Source of the DNA: Aquabacterium sp. A7-Y
Lineage (GTDB): Bacteria > Pseudomonadota > Gammaproteobacteria > Burkholderiales > Burkholderiaceae_C
DNA: 64,000 bases
Direction of reading: 5' to 3'
Assembly (NCBI RefSeq): GCF_026153205.1
Contig: NZ_JAPFBW010000017.1
Span: 1-64,000, forward strand
Below are positions 8,291 through 16,408 of the stretch, one piece after another (the first letter of the stretch is position 1; each line of letters starts with the position of its first letter). A program made the position numbers and the translations under genes. The notes beneath the pieces are model-generated. The model saw nothing but the letters and a program-made list of their open reading frames with translations. It had not been told where the DNA came from and did no database searches.

Positions 8291-9436
8291 ATGCCGAGTC
8301 TTGCCCGTTCCCTTCGCTGTTTGCTGCCCGCCTTGCGCCGTTCGCTGCTGGCTGTGGCCGTCGGGGCCGCAGCCGGCGCCGCCCACGCCGACATCGTGGT
8401 GGCCCAGGTGGCCCCGTTCAGCGGTCCGCAGGCGGTGACGGGCCGCGCCATCCATGCCGGTGCCAAGCTCTACATCGACGCGGTCAACGCCCGCGGCGGC
8501 GTGCGCGGCCAGCGCATCAAGCTGGTGACACGCGACGACGCGCAGAAGCCCGAGGAGACCGTGCGCCTGGTCAAGGAAGTGCTGCAGCAGGAAGCGCCAG
8601 TGGCCCTGATCGGCACGGTGGGCACCAGCAACCTGGAAGCGCTGGCTCGCGACGGCGTGCTCGACAAGTACCGCGTCTCCATGGTGGGGGCGGTCTCCGG
8701 CGCCGCCAGCGTGGCGCAGTCGCGCAGCCTGCGTGTCGTCAAGGCCAGCTACCACGACGAGATCGACAGCCTGTTCAGCAAGCTGTCCCAGCTCGGCCTC
8801 AAGCGGGTCGGCGTCGTGTTCCAGGACGACGGCCTGGGCAAGGACGTCAACGCCGGGGTCGACAAGGCCGCCAGGCGTTACGGCATCACGCTGGTCAGCA
8901 GCACCGGCTACCCGCGCAACACGACGGACGTGACACCGGCGGTCAACAACATGCTCAAGGCAGGGCCGCAGGTCATCTTCCTCGGTGCCACCACGGCGGC
9001 GGCGGTGCAGTTCGTCAAGCAGTACGGTGCCGCTGGCGGGCAGGCCACGATGTACGGCATGTCCATCATCGACACCGAAGCGCTGCTCAAGACCCTGGGC
9101 CCGGATCGCGCGCGCGGCTACGCCTTCTCGGTCGTGCTGCCGCTGTCGAGCAAACCCGACCGCGAGGTGGTGCGCGAGTACCTGCGCCTGAGCGAAGCCG
9201 GCCAGTACCCCGACCTGTCGGCCCGCTCGATGGAGGGTTTCATCGCCGCCAAGGCGCTCGTGAAGGCGCTGGAGAAAACGCCGCGGCCGAGCGCCGAGAG
9301 CGTCACTGCGGCGCTCGACGCCGCGGCCGAGCTCGACCTCGGCGGCTACCGCCTCGATTTCAGCAAAGCCGACCGCAGCGGCTCGCGCTATGTCGACTTC
9401 GCGATGATCGGCGACGGCGGCCGCATCGTTCAGTGA
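8291..9436 (+). CDS. ABC transporter substrate-binding protein, LivK/branched-chain amino acid type (orphan)
   Basis: Protein of 381 residues with a cleavable signal ending AAGAAHADIVVAQ, then a type I periplasmic-binding fold (VAQVAPFSGPQAVTGRAIHAG, LVTRDDAQKPEETVRL, GTSNLEALA, VVFQDDGLGKDVNAG). It would bind a small amino acid or aromatic/organic acid in the periplasm. No Liv permease or ATPase genes accompany it, as is common for the expanded LivK families of Burkholderiales, so it probably shares a membrane complex encoded elsewhere. It is followed 67 bp later by the S4-domain gene. Confidence 0.88.
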   Translation: MPSLARSLRCLLPALRRSLLAVAVGAAAGAAHADIVVAQVAPFSGPQAVTGRAIHAGAKLYIDAVNARGGVRGQRIKLVTRDDAQKPEETVRLVKEVLQQEAPVALIGTVGTSNLEALARDGVLDKYRVSMVGAVSGAASVAQSRSLRVVKASYHDEIDSLFSKLSQLGLKRVGVVFQDDGLGKDVNAGVDKAARRYGITLVSSTGYPRNTTDVTPAVNNMLKAGPQVIFLGATTAAAVQFVKQYGAAGGQATMYGMSIIDTEALLKTLGPDRARGYAFSVVLPLSSKPDREVVREYLRLSEAGQYPDLSARSMEGFIAAKALVKALEKTPRPSAESVTAALDAAAELDLGGYRLDFSKADRSGSRYVDFAMIGDGGRIVQ

Positions 9437-9503
9437 ACCACCGCCCGGCAGGCTCGGCGCGAGGCACAATGTCTGCCTACAAGACGCAGCCGGCAGGACG
9501 TAC

Positions 9504-9740
9504 ATGCTGATCATCGATTTCGAACTCCGCGGCGAGTTCATCACGCTCGACCGCCTGCTCAAGGCCACCGGGCTGGCCGACAGCGGCGGCGAGGCCAAGG
9601 CCATGGTCGCGGCCGGCAAGGTGCAGGTCGACGGCCAGGAGGAATCGCGCAAGACCTGCAAGGTGCGTCCGGGTCAGGTGGTGGCGGTGCACGGGACCCG
9701 GGTGCGGGTGCTGGCGGCCCAGGAGCCGGCCGCCGCTTGA
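9504..9740 (+). CDS. S4-domain RNA-binding protein (YbcJ-like)
   Basis: Small protein of 78 residues covered by a single S4 RNA-binding fold: FITLDRLLKATGLADSGGEAK, then VAAGKVQVDGQEESRKTCKVRPGQVV. YbcJ-type proteins are basic stand-alone S4 domains associated with ribosomes or RNA; no enzymatic domain is attached. It overlaps nothing and lies just before the dioxygenase gene, possibly in the same transcript. Confidence 0.87.
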   Translation: MLIIDFELRGEFITLDRLLKATGLADSGGEAKAMVAAGKVQVDGQEESRKTCKVRPGQVVAVHGTRVRVLAAQEPAAA

Positions 9741-9824
9741 GCTGGCGGCGGGCGCGGGCCCGGGGTCCTTGCTACAGTGCGGCTTGTATCTTCTGCAAGG
9801 CTTCGCCGCCGGAGCATCCCTGAC

Positions 9825-10568
9825 ATGACCCCTGCTGCGCCCACCGTCGAGCTGCCCCGACTCCTTCCTACCCTGCGCGGACAGGGCCATGCCGTGCTCG
9901 GCCCGGCGGCGCTGGCGGCCTGGATGGGCCAGCCCTTGTCGGCGCTGGAGGCGCTGCGGCCGTCGTGGCAGCGCCTGCCGCCCGACGCCTACCTGCGCGA
10001 CGGCGGTCGCTATCGGCGCCGTCGCCACTCCTGTTTCGTGGCCAGGCAGGGCGAGCTGGCGCAGGTGCCGCACCGCGCGCACTGGCAACCGATCGAATAC
10101 AACGCGCTGCACGGCGGGCTGGAACGCTGGTTTGAGCCGATGGAGCCGGCCGTCGTGGCCGAGCCGGCCTGGCCGCGGCTGCTCTCCTGCCTCGCAGGCT
10201 GCTGCAGCGAGCTGCGTCCCGAGGTGCAGGCCTGGTACATCGAGGCCCACCAGTTCCGCATCGACACCACCGACGGCATCGGCCGGCCCACGCCGGAGGG
10301 CGCCCACCGCGACGGGGTCGACTTCGTCGCCGTGCTGCTGGTGGGGCGCGAGGGCGTGAAGGGCGGCGAGACCCGGGTTTTCGAGGCGGACGGACCGTGC
10401 GGCATCCGCTTCACGATGGAGCAGCCCTGGACCCTGCTGCTGCTCGACGATGCCCGGGTCATCCATGAGACCACGCCGATCCAGCCGCTGCTGGCGGGCT
10501 GCGGGCACCGCGACACGCTGGTGATCACCTTGCGTGCCGGCGGCTTCCAGGGCCCCGCCGGGGCATAG
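9825..10568 (+). CDS. 2OG-Fe(II) dioxygenase family protein
   Basis: About 247 residues resembling the 2OG-Fe_Oxy_2 family. The metal-binding His-x-Asp is visible in EGAHRDGVDFVAV and the distal His in DDARVIHETTPIQP. The late TLVITLRAGG provides a further typical strand. Preceding landmarks are QFRIDTTDGIGRPTPEG. Members hydroxylate free amino acids or peptides; the substrate here is unknown. ATG 9825 is preferred because GGAG sits 10 bases upstream. The frame extends 16 codons further 5' without similarity. Confidence 0.82.
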   Translation: MTPAAPTVELPRLLPTLRGQGHAVLGPAALAAWMGQPLSALEALRPSWQRLPPDAYLRDGGRYRRRRHSCFVARQGELAQVPHRAHWQPIEYNALHGGLERWFEPMEPAVVAEPAWPRLLSCLAGCCSELRPEVQAWYIEAHQFRIDTTDGIGRPTPEGAHRDGVDFVAVLLVGREGVKGGETRVFEADGPCGIRFTMEQPWTLLLLDDARVIHETTPIQPLLAGCGHRDTLVITLRAGGFQGPAGA

Positions 10569-10593
10569 GACACTTCGCGAGGCGGCATGGCGC

Positions 10594-10782
10594 TCACACC
10601 GAGGTGTGGGTGGCCAGCCAGGTGCGCACCGACGCAGCCTGGTGCCCGACCGTCTCGACGGCGCGCCGCAAGTCCTCGGCGCTGACGCCCAGCTCGGTCA
10701 CCCAGTACTCCAGTTCGCTTTCCTCGTCGATGTCCACCGCGATGCGTTCGTGCCCGGCGCGATCGTAGATCTCGGTAGCCAT
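10594..10782 (-). CDS. DUF3606 domain protein
   Basis: Small protein of 62 residues on the minus strand. The core IAVDIDEESELEYWVTELGV, then SAEDLRRAVETVG and a final AASVRTWLATH, matches the DUF3606 pattern (acidic start, YW, then an LxxAVxxVG helix). Function is unknown; such proteins are often stress-associated in proteobacteria. A perfect AGGAGG lies 5 bases upstream of the ATG (plus-strand 10787-10793). It is convergent with the dioxygenase gene and divergent from cytochrome bd. Confidence 0.83.
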   Translation of the reverse strand: MATEIYDRAGHERIAVDIDEESELEYWVTELGVSAEDLRRAVETVGHQAASVRTWLATHTSV

Positions 10783-10953
10783 TTCAACCTCCTGGCTCTT
10801 GGCTGGTGTCGGAGCGGGCAGGGTGCCCACAGCCGGGCTCAGCAAACCCCGTGCCCCGCGTCCCGGCCGGTCGGTCGGTGCGGCGGGAGCCGGGCTTGCT
10901 CCGGCTTGGCGCAGCGGGGCGGCAAGGGGCCCTCCGCCGTGGAAGGAGGCGAC

Positions 10954-12378
10954 GTGGACCTGGATGCGCTCGTGCTCTCGCGGCTGCAGTTCGCCTGGGT
11001 GATCGCCTGGCACATCCTGTTGCCGGCCTTCACGGTCGGGCTGGCCTGCTACATCGCGACCCTGGAGGTGCTCTGGTGGATCACCCAGCGGGAGGTCTAC
11101 CTGCGGTTGTCGGCCTTCTGGATCAAGCTGTTCGCGGTGTCCTTCGGCATGGGGGTGGTCTCGGGCATCGTGATGCCGTTCCAGTTCGGCACCAATTGGA
11201 GCCGCTTTGCCGACGCCACCTTCAATGTGGTGGGGGCGCTGATGGCCTACGAAGTGCTGACCGCGTTTTTCCTCGAGGCGGCCTTCCTCGGCATCCTGCT
11301 GTTCGGACGCCGGCTGGTGCCGCAGTGGGCCCACGTGGTCTCGGCGCTGCTGGTCGCGCTGGGCACCTTGCTGTCGTCCTTCTGGATCCTTGGCGTCAAC
11401 AGCTGGATGCAGACCCCGCGCGGCCACGAACTGGTGGACGGCCGCTTCATGCCGCAGGACATGCTGGCGGTGCTGTTCACGCCTTCCTTCCCCTACCGCC
11501 TGACCCACAACGTCTTCGCCTTCCTCATCACCACCGGTTTTGTCGTGCTGGCGGTCGGCGCCGGCTACCTGCGGCGCGGCCGCCACGTGGAGGAAAGCCG
11601 GGTGATGGTCAAGATGTCGCTGGGCTTTCTGAGCGTGATGGTGCCGCTGCAGATCGTCGCCGGCGACCTGCACGGCCTCAACACCCTGGAGCACCAGCCG
11701 GCCAAGGTGGCGGCGATGGAAGGGCTCTGGGAGACCCAGCGGCGGGTGCCGGCCTCGCTGTTCGCGATTCCCGACGCCGAGGCGGAAACGAACCATTTCG
11801 AGATCGCCATCCCGGCGCTCGGCAGCCTGTATCTCACCCACGACCTCGACGGCGAGGTCAAGGGCCTGAAGGAATGGCCGCGCGAGGACCGGCCGCCGGT
11901 GGCGATCGTCTACTTCGCCTTTCGTGTCATGGTCGGCATCGGTGTGCTGATGCTGGGCATCGTGGTGGCCGGCTGGGTGCAGCACTGGCGGGGCCGGCTG
12001 ATGCAGCCGGGGCGTTTCCTGCGGGTCGCCGAGTGGAGCGGCCCGCTGGGGTTTGTCGCGGTGCTGGCGGGTTGGACCGTCACCGAGGTGGGTCGCCAGC
12101 CCTGGGTCGTCTACGGGCTGATGCGCACGCGCGACGCGGTCTCGCCCACGCTCACCGCGGGCGACGTCTCGCTCTCGCTGGCGGCCTACATGCTCAGCTA
12201 CCTGGTGATTTTCGGCGGCGGGTTCATGCTGCTGCGCCGCCTGGTGCTCATCGGGCCGCAGCCGGCCACCGGCGCCGAGGTCCACGAGACCGAGGCCCGC
12301 CCCAAGCGGCCCTTGTCCGCGGTGACCGACACCCCCGCCACCGCCCGGCGTGTCGAGGAGGCCGGCGATGCTGCTTGA
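10954..12378 (+). CDS. cydA: Cytochrome bd ubiquinol oxidase subunit I (cyanide-insensitive, CioA type)
   Basis: About 474 residues, the haem-bearing subunit of a terminal quinol oxidase in the inner membrane that reduces O2 without pumping protons. Landmarks are WHILLPAFTVG with the haem-ligand His, GIVMPFQFGTNWSRF, GVNSWMQTPRG and GWTVTEVGRQPWVVYGLMRT. The NSWMQTP and PWVVYGLMRT forms and the short Q-loop between them are typical of the CIO branch, less sensitive to cyanide than E. coli CydA. GTG 10954 is chosen because AGGAGG lies 4 bases upstream and LQFAWV begins right after it. The last 11 bases overlap cydB. Confidence 0.92.
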   Translation: MDLDALVLSRLQFAWVIAWHILLPAFTVGLACYIATLEVLWWITQREVYLRLSAFWIKLFAVSFGMGVVSGIVMPFQFGTNWSRFADATFNVVGALMAYEVLTAFFLEAAFLGILLFGRRLVPQWAHVVSALLVALGTLLSSFWILGVNSWMQTPRGHELVDGRFMPQDMLAVLFTPSFPYRLTHNVFAFLITTGFVVLAVGAGYLRRGRHVEESRVMVKMSLGFLSVMVPLQIVAGDLHGLNTLEHQPAKVAAMEGLWETQRRVPASLFAIPDAEAETNHFEIAIPALGSLYLTHDLDGEVKGLKEWPREDRPPVAIVYFAFRVMVGIGVLMLGIVVAGWVQHWRGRLMQPGRFLRVAEWSGPLGFVAVLAGWTVTEVGRQPWVVYGLMRTRDAVSPTLTAGDVSLSLAAYMLSYLVIFGGGFMLLRRLVLIGPQPATGAEVHETEARPKRPLSAVTDTPATARRVEEAGDAA

Positions 12379-13375
12379 CCTGGTGCCGCTGTGGGCCGCC
12401 ATCCTTGCGCTGGCGGTGTTCATGTACGTGCTGCTGGACGGCTTCGATCTGGGCGTCGGCATGCTGTTCGCGCTGCGGCGGGACGGCCACGAGCGCGACC
12501 TGATGGTCGCCTCGGTGGCGCCGATCTGGGATTTCAACGAAACCTGGCTGGTGCTCGGCATCGGCGGGCTGATGGCGGTGTTTCCGCTGGCCTTCGCGGT
12601 GGTGCTGCCGGCGCTCTACTTCCCCTTCCTCGTGATGCTGCTGGGCCTGCTGTTCCGCGGCGTCGCCTTCGAGTTCCGCGAGGTCGCCGGGCCGCGGCGC
12701 AAGCTCTGGGATGCCGGCTTCTTCTGGGGGTCGCTGCTGGCGACCTTGGCGCAGGGCGTGGTGCTGGGCAACTTCATCCAGGGCTTTCCGGTGTCGGGCC
12801 GCAACTTCGCCGGCACCAGCTGGGACTGGATCTCGCCTTTTGCGCTGCTCACGGGCCTGGGGCTGGTCGCCGGCTATGCGCTGCAGGGGGCCACCTGGCT
12901 GGTGCTGAAGACCGAGGGCGCCCTGCAGGACTGGGCCCGTCGCATCGCGTTGCGCTGCCTGTGGGGCGTGCTGGCCTTCATCGCGCTGCTGAGCGTCTGG
13001 ACGCCGCTGGCGCAGCCGCGCATCGCCGAGCGCTGGTTCAGCCTGCCCAACCTGCTGTATTTCTCGCCGGTGCCGCTGTTGACCGTGCTGCTGGCCTGGC
13101 AGCTGGCGCGGGGGCTCAAGCGCGGGCACGACCTGCGGCCTTTCCTCTGCTCGATGGGCTTGTTTTTCCTCGCCTTCACGGGGCTCGTGATCAGCCTCTG
13201 GCCCTACATCGCGCCGCCGTCCATCACGCTCTGGGACGCGGCGGCAGCCCCCAAGTCGCAGGCCTTCATGCTGATCGGCACCCTGTTCCTGTTGCCGGTC
13301 ATCCTGCTCTACGTCTTCTGGTCCTACTGGGTTTTCCGCGGCAAGGTGCGCGCGCACCACGGCTACGGTATGTAA
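12368..13375 (+). CDS. cydB: Cytochrome bd ubiquinol oxidase subunit II
   Basis: 335 residues, an all-helical membrane partner of CydA with about eight hydrophobic segments. Diagnostic pieces are FMYVLLDGFDLGVGML, VAPIWDFNETWLVLGIGGL and the C-terminal GTLFLLPVILLYVFWSYWVF. The ATG lies inside the end of cydA, so the two are translationally coupled. No CydX-like short membrane peptide could be recognised in the bases that follow, and no cydCD assembly genes are in the window. Confidence 0.93.
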   Translation: MLLDLVPLWAAILALAVFMYVLLDGFDLGVGMLFALRRDGHERDLMVASVAPIWDFNETWLVLGIGGLMAVFPLAFAVVLPALYFPFLVMLLGLLFRGVAFEFREVAGPRRKLWDAGFFWGSLLATLAQGVVLGNFIQGFPVSGRNFAGTSWDWISPFALLTGLGLVAGYALQGATWLVLKTEGALQDWARRIALRCLWGVLAFIALLSVWTPLAQPRIAERWFSLPNLLYFSPVPLLTVLLAWQLARGLKRGHDLRPFLCSMGLFFLAFTGLVISLWPYIAPPSITLWDAAAAPKSQAFMLIGTLFLLPVILLYVFWSYWVFRGKVRAHHGYGM

Positions 13376-13523
13376 ATTCTTCAGCAGCGCGATCGTGAGA
13401 TTTCTCCGCTCGCGCTTGGAGAGGGTTCTCTAAGATGGGAAGTAATGGCCTTTCATGGCGCTGTTGCTTCCTCTTGCAGAAGCGGGTTTGGGTTCTCATA
13501 TGGTCCTCTCCTCAGAGAACCGC

Positions 13524-15446
13524 ATGAAGCCTTTCAAATCGTGGCCCCGCTGGGCGCAATATCTGGCCGGCACGTCCGTCGGCGTCCTTGTCCTCGCCGC
13601 CGCGGTGGCCCTGGACTTCCGCACTCGGGCTCCCGATGTGGGCAACAAGACGGCGCTGGCACTGGAATTCGAAGCCGAGCCGCGCCGCTGGCTGGACCAC
13701 CCGAAGGACGTCTCGGAGTTCGAACGCGCGCTCGCGCAGGGCGCGGTGCAGGCGGTGGGCGTCGACGGGCGCCGGGTGCTGGTCACCGCGCGCGACGGCG
13801 AGCGTTACACGGCCGAGTTGCTGAGCACGCCGCAGGGCCTGGGCTCGCGGCTGGAGGCCTTGAGCCGCGAACGCGGTTTCGCGCTGACACCGGTGGACAT
13901 CGACGAGCGTGGCACCCTGGCAAGAATTGCCGACAGCACCGGCAACGTCCTGCAGCGCCTGATGGGCCTGCTGACGGTGGCGGTGATGGGCCTGATCGCG
14001 GTCTACCTGGTGCGCCAGACGCAGGGTGGCGGCAGCAAGGCCAAGCTGGCCGAGAAGCCCGGCACCAACTTCAACGACGTGATCGGCTCGGCCGAGGCCA
14101 AGGCGGCGCTGCAGCAGGTCACGGCCTTCATGCGCAGCCCCGAGAAGTACCTGGCACTGGGCGCCAAGCCGCCGCGCGGCGTGCTGCTCGAAGGCCCGCC
14201 CGGCACCGGCAAGACGCTGCTGGCACGGGCGCTGGCGGGCGAGTGCGGCGCCAACTTCATCGCGGTCGACGGCTCCTACTTCTCCAGCATGTTCTATGGT
14301 GCCGGCATCACCAAGGTGCGCGAGCTCTTCGAGACCGCGCGCAAGCACGCGCCCTGCATCGTTTTCATCGACGAGTTCGATGGCATCGGCAAGCGCTCGA
14401 CCGGCGCCAAGGTGGCCGGCGGCCAGTCCGAGGAGAACCGCATCATCAACAAGCTGCTGGTCGAGATGGACGGCTTCGCGGCGTCCGAGAACGTGGTCGT
14501 GATCGGCGCCACCAACCACGTCGGCAACGTCGACGACGCGCTCAAGCGCCCGGGCCGTTTCGACCTGGTGGCCCGCGTGGCGCTGCCGAATGTCAACGAC
14601 CGGCGCGAGCTGTTCGCGCTGTGCCTGAAGCGGGTCAAGGCCGCTGCGTCCATCGAGCTGGAGACCCTGGCGCGCTCCAGCACCGGGCTGTCGCACGCCG
14701 ATATCACCAATGTCGTGAACCGGGCCACCGTGCTGGCGGCCGAGGCGGGCAGCAGCAGCGTCACGCAGGAGCACCTGCACCGTGCGCTCGAAACCCACCA
14801 GCTCGGCGGCGAGGTCTCCAGCGTGAAGGAGATGTTCACGCCTGAGGCGCGCCACCGCATCGCGATCCACGAGAGCGGCCACGCCATCGTGGCCCACGTG
14901 ATGAAGGCCGGCAATGTCGAGCGCGTCACGATCGAGCCGCGGGGCCACGCGCTGGGTGTGACCTTCGTGACGCGGCCGAACGAGGTGCCGCTCTACGGCG
15001 AGCAGGAGCTCCAGGCCCGCCTCGGCATGATGCTGGCCGGCCGCGAGGCCGAACTGATGGCCTTTGGCAACACCACCTCGGGGGCCTCGGACGACTTGAA
15101 GCGCGCCTCCGAACTGGCCATCGAGATGGTCAGCTCGATGGGCTTCAGCACCGAGTTCGGGCTGCTGAGCCTGCAGGGCGTGCCCGAGAAGCTGGTCGGT
15201 CCGCACATCCAGGAGAAGGTGCTGGCCGAGGCCCGCGCCCTGCTGGACAACGCCCAGCGCCTCTGTCGCGACGCGCTGCACCACCACCGCGATGCGCTGC
15301 ACGCGCTGACCGACGCGCTGCTGCGCGACGACACGGTCTCGGGCCCGGCCCTGCTGCGCCTGCTGCCGGCGGGTGCCGAGGAAGAGGCACATCCCCACGC
15401 GCCGGCGCTGCGTGTCGCGATGGAGGGCAGCCAGCGGTCGCTCTGA
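13524..15446 (+). CDS. FtsH-type membrane AAA+ zinc protease, divergent paralogue
   Basis: About 640 residues with the FtsH plan: two N-terminal membrane helices (about residues 11-35 and 133-157) bounding a short periplasmic domain, an AAA+ domain, and an M41 protease. Walker A GPPGTGKT is at 224-231, Walker B is CIVFIDEFD, and the second region of homology has KRPGRFD. The zinc motif is HESGH (449-453), and the third-ligand region GASDDLKRASELA is intact, so it should be an active protease. Unlike housekeeping FtsH, the pore-loop aromatic-valine-glycine is F257-Y258-G259, Walker B reads DEFD rather than DEID, and HEAGH is HESGH. Start choice is uncertain: in-frame ATGs exist at 13455 and 13500. 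Confidence 0.88.
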   Translation: MKPFKSWPRWAQYLAGTSVGVLVLAAAVALDFRTRAPDVGNKTALALEFEAEPRRWLDHPKDVSEFERALAQGAVQAVGVDGRRVLVTARDGERYTAELLSTPQGLGSRLEALSRERGFALTPVDIDERGTLARIADSTGNVLQRLMGLLTVAVMGLIAVYLVRQTQGGGSKAKLAEKPGTNFNDVIGSAEAKAALQQVTAFMRSPEKYLALGAKPPRGVLLEGPPGTGKTLLARALAGECGANFIAVDGSYFSSMFYGAGITKVRELFETARKHAPCIVFIDEFDGIGKRSTGAKVAGGQSEENRIINKLLVEMDGFAASENVVVIGATNHVGNVDDALKRPGRFDLVARVALPNVNDRRELFALCLKRVKAAASIELETLARSSTGLSHADITNVVNRATVLAAEAGSSSVTQEHLHRALETHQLGGEVSSVKEMFTPEARHRIAIHESGHAIVAHVMKAGNVERVTIEPRGHALGVTFVTRPNEVPLYGEQELQARLGMMLAGREAELMAFGNTTSGASDDLKRASELAIEMVSSMGFSTEFGLLSLQGVPEKLVGPHIQEKVLAEARALLDNAQRLCRDALHHHRDALHALTDALLRDDTVSGPALLRLLPAGAEEEAHPHAPALRVAMEGSQRSL

Positions 15447-15454
15447 GATCCCGT

Positions 15455-15485
15455 CGCGCAAGGCGGGCGAATCCGGCCTTGCGCG
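15455..15485 (+). terminator. Hairpin between the convergent FtsH-like and hypothetical genes
   Basis: Perfect 10-base arms (15455-15464 and 15476-15485) with an 11-base loop, just after the protease stop codon. There is no T-run, but the position between convergent genes suits a terminator. Confidence 0.55.
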
Positions 15486-15571
15486 CGTCCGACGGCACCT
15501 GCGGCGCCCTTGTGGCCCCGGGTGCCGTTTTGTCGTGGACGCCGGCGCCGGCCCGGCAGCCAGCCTGCGGA

Positions 15572-15937
15572 TCAGCTCGACTCCTTGTCCATGGGTTTGG
15601 GCGCCCACTCGTCGCCGACTTCGCTGCGCAGCACCTCGAGCAACTGGTCGATGACAGCGCCGGGCACCAGCGTGCCGAAGCGCTTGTGCAGCACCTCTCC
15701 GGCCCGGTAGGGACCGCCGTTGGTGTAGAGGTAGGCGCCCGACTTGTCGTGGGGTGTGGTCAGCTTCGGGTCCGCGTAGCGGGTCCCGAACCAGCGCCAC
15801 ATCGCGGCCTTCTGCTGCGCCGCGTCGGCGCCTTGCAGCCACTTGTCGTTGGGCTCGAACACCGGGGCGTCGATATTGCCCGCCTCCGGGGGCAGGGTCA
15901 CGAGGCCGCCCTGCGCCAGTTTGTCTGCAACAGCCAT
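15572..15937 (-). CDS. Conserved-looking hypothetical protein
   Basis: About 121 residues, no signal peptide or membrane helix. Recognisable blocks are MAVADKLAQGGLVTLPPEAG, WRWFGTRYADPKLTTPHDKSG and a C-terminal helix VIDQLLEVLRSEVGDEW. A good GGAG ribosome site precedes the ATG at 15937. The aromatic and charged composition looks like a real folded cytosolic protein, but I cannot assign a family. Confidence 0.65.
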   Translation of the reverse strand: MAVADKLAQGGLVTLPPEAGNIDAPVFEPNDKWLQGADAAQQKAAMWRWFGTRYADPKLTTPHDKSGAYLYTNGGPYRAGEVLHKRFGTLVPGAVIDQLLEVLRSEVGDEWAPKPMDKESS

Positions 15938-16080
15938 GGCATCTCCTTGGTGTGTCGCGGCCACCCGCCTCGCGCGAGGCCGGGTCCGCACCGCTGTCTT
16001 CGCCCTGAGAAGCAAACGGCACGCCCTGGCGGCCGGGACGCTGCGGGAACTACACTTGCTCCGGCACGCTCACACCCATC

Positions 16081-16389
16081 ATGGCTCCATTCACACTGCT
16101 TTTTCGTCGCCTGGCTGTCGCCGCCTTCGGCTTGCTGGCCTTCCTCGTCGGGCTCCTGATTGCCGGGCTGCTGCTGGCTGCCGGGGCGGCCACCGTGGCG
16201 GGCCTGATGGGCTGGAGCCTGCTGCGCGGCCGCCGCCCGGCGCTGCGCTGGCGGGTCGGCCGACTTGGCGTCTCGCCGTTTTTCCGCTCGGCCGCGCCGC
16301 GGCCGGGCGACGCTGCAGACGTGGTCGACGTCGTGGCGCGCGAAGTGCCGCCCAGCCCGCCCGTCTCGCTGGCCCGCGACGGGCGCTGA
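16081..16389 (+). CDS. Small membrane protein of unknown function
   Basis: 102 residues. A long hydrophobic segment (about residues 10-45) could form one or two transmembrane helices. It is followed by an Arg-rich cytoplasmic-type stretch (SLLRGRRPALRWRVGRLG) and a proline-rich tail. It ends 19 bp before the diacylglycerol-kinase-like gene in the same direction, so the two are probably co-transcribed. No family is recognised. Confidence 0.6.
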   Translation: MAPFTLLFRRLAVAAFGLLAFLVGLLIAGLLLAAGAATVAGLMGWSLLRGRRPALRWRVGRLGVSPFFRSAAPRPGDAADVVDVVAREVPPSPPVSLARDGR

Positions 16390-16408
16390 GCGGGGACCAC
16401 GGGGAACG

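Noticed and set aside
13376-13523. A cydX-like small membrane peptide after cydB
   Set aside because: No short frame with a membrane helix and a ribosome site was found in this gap.
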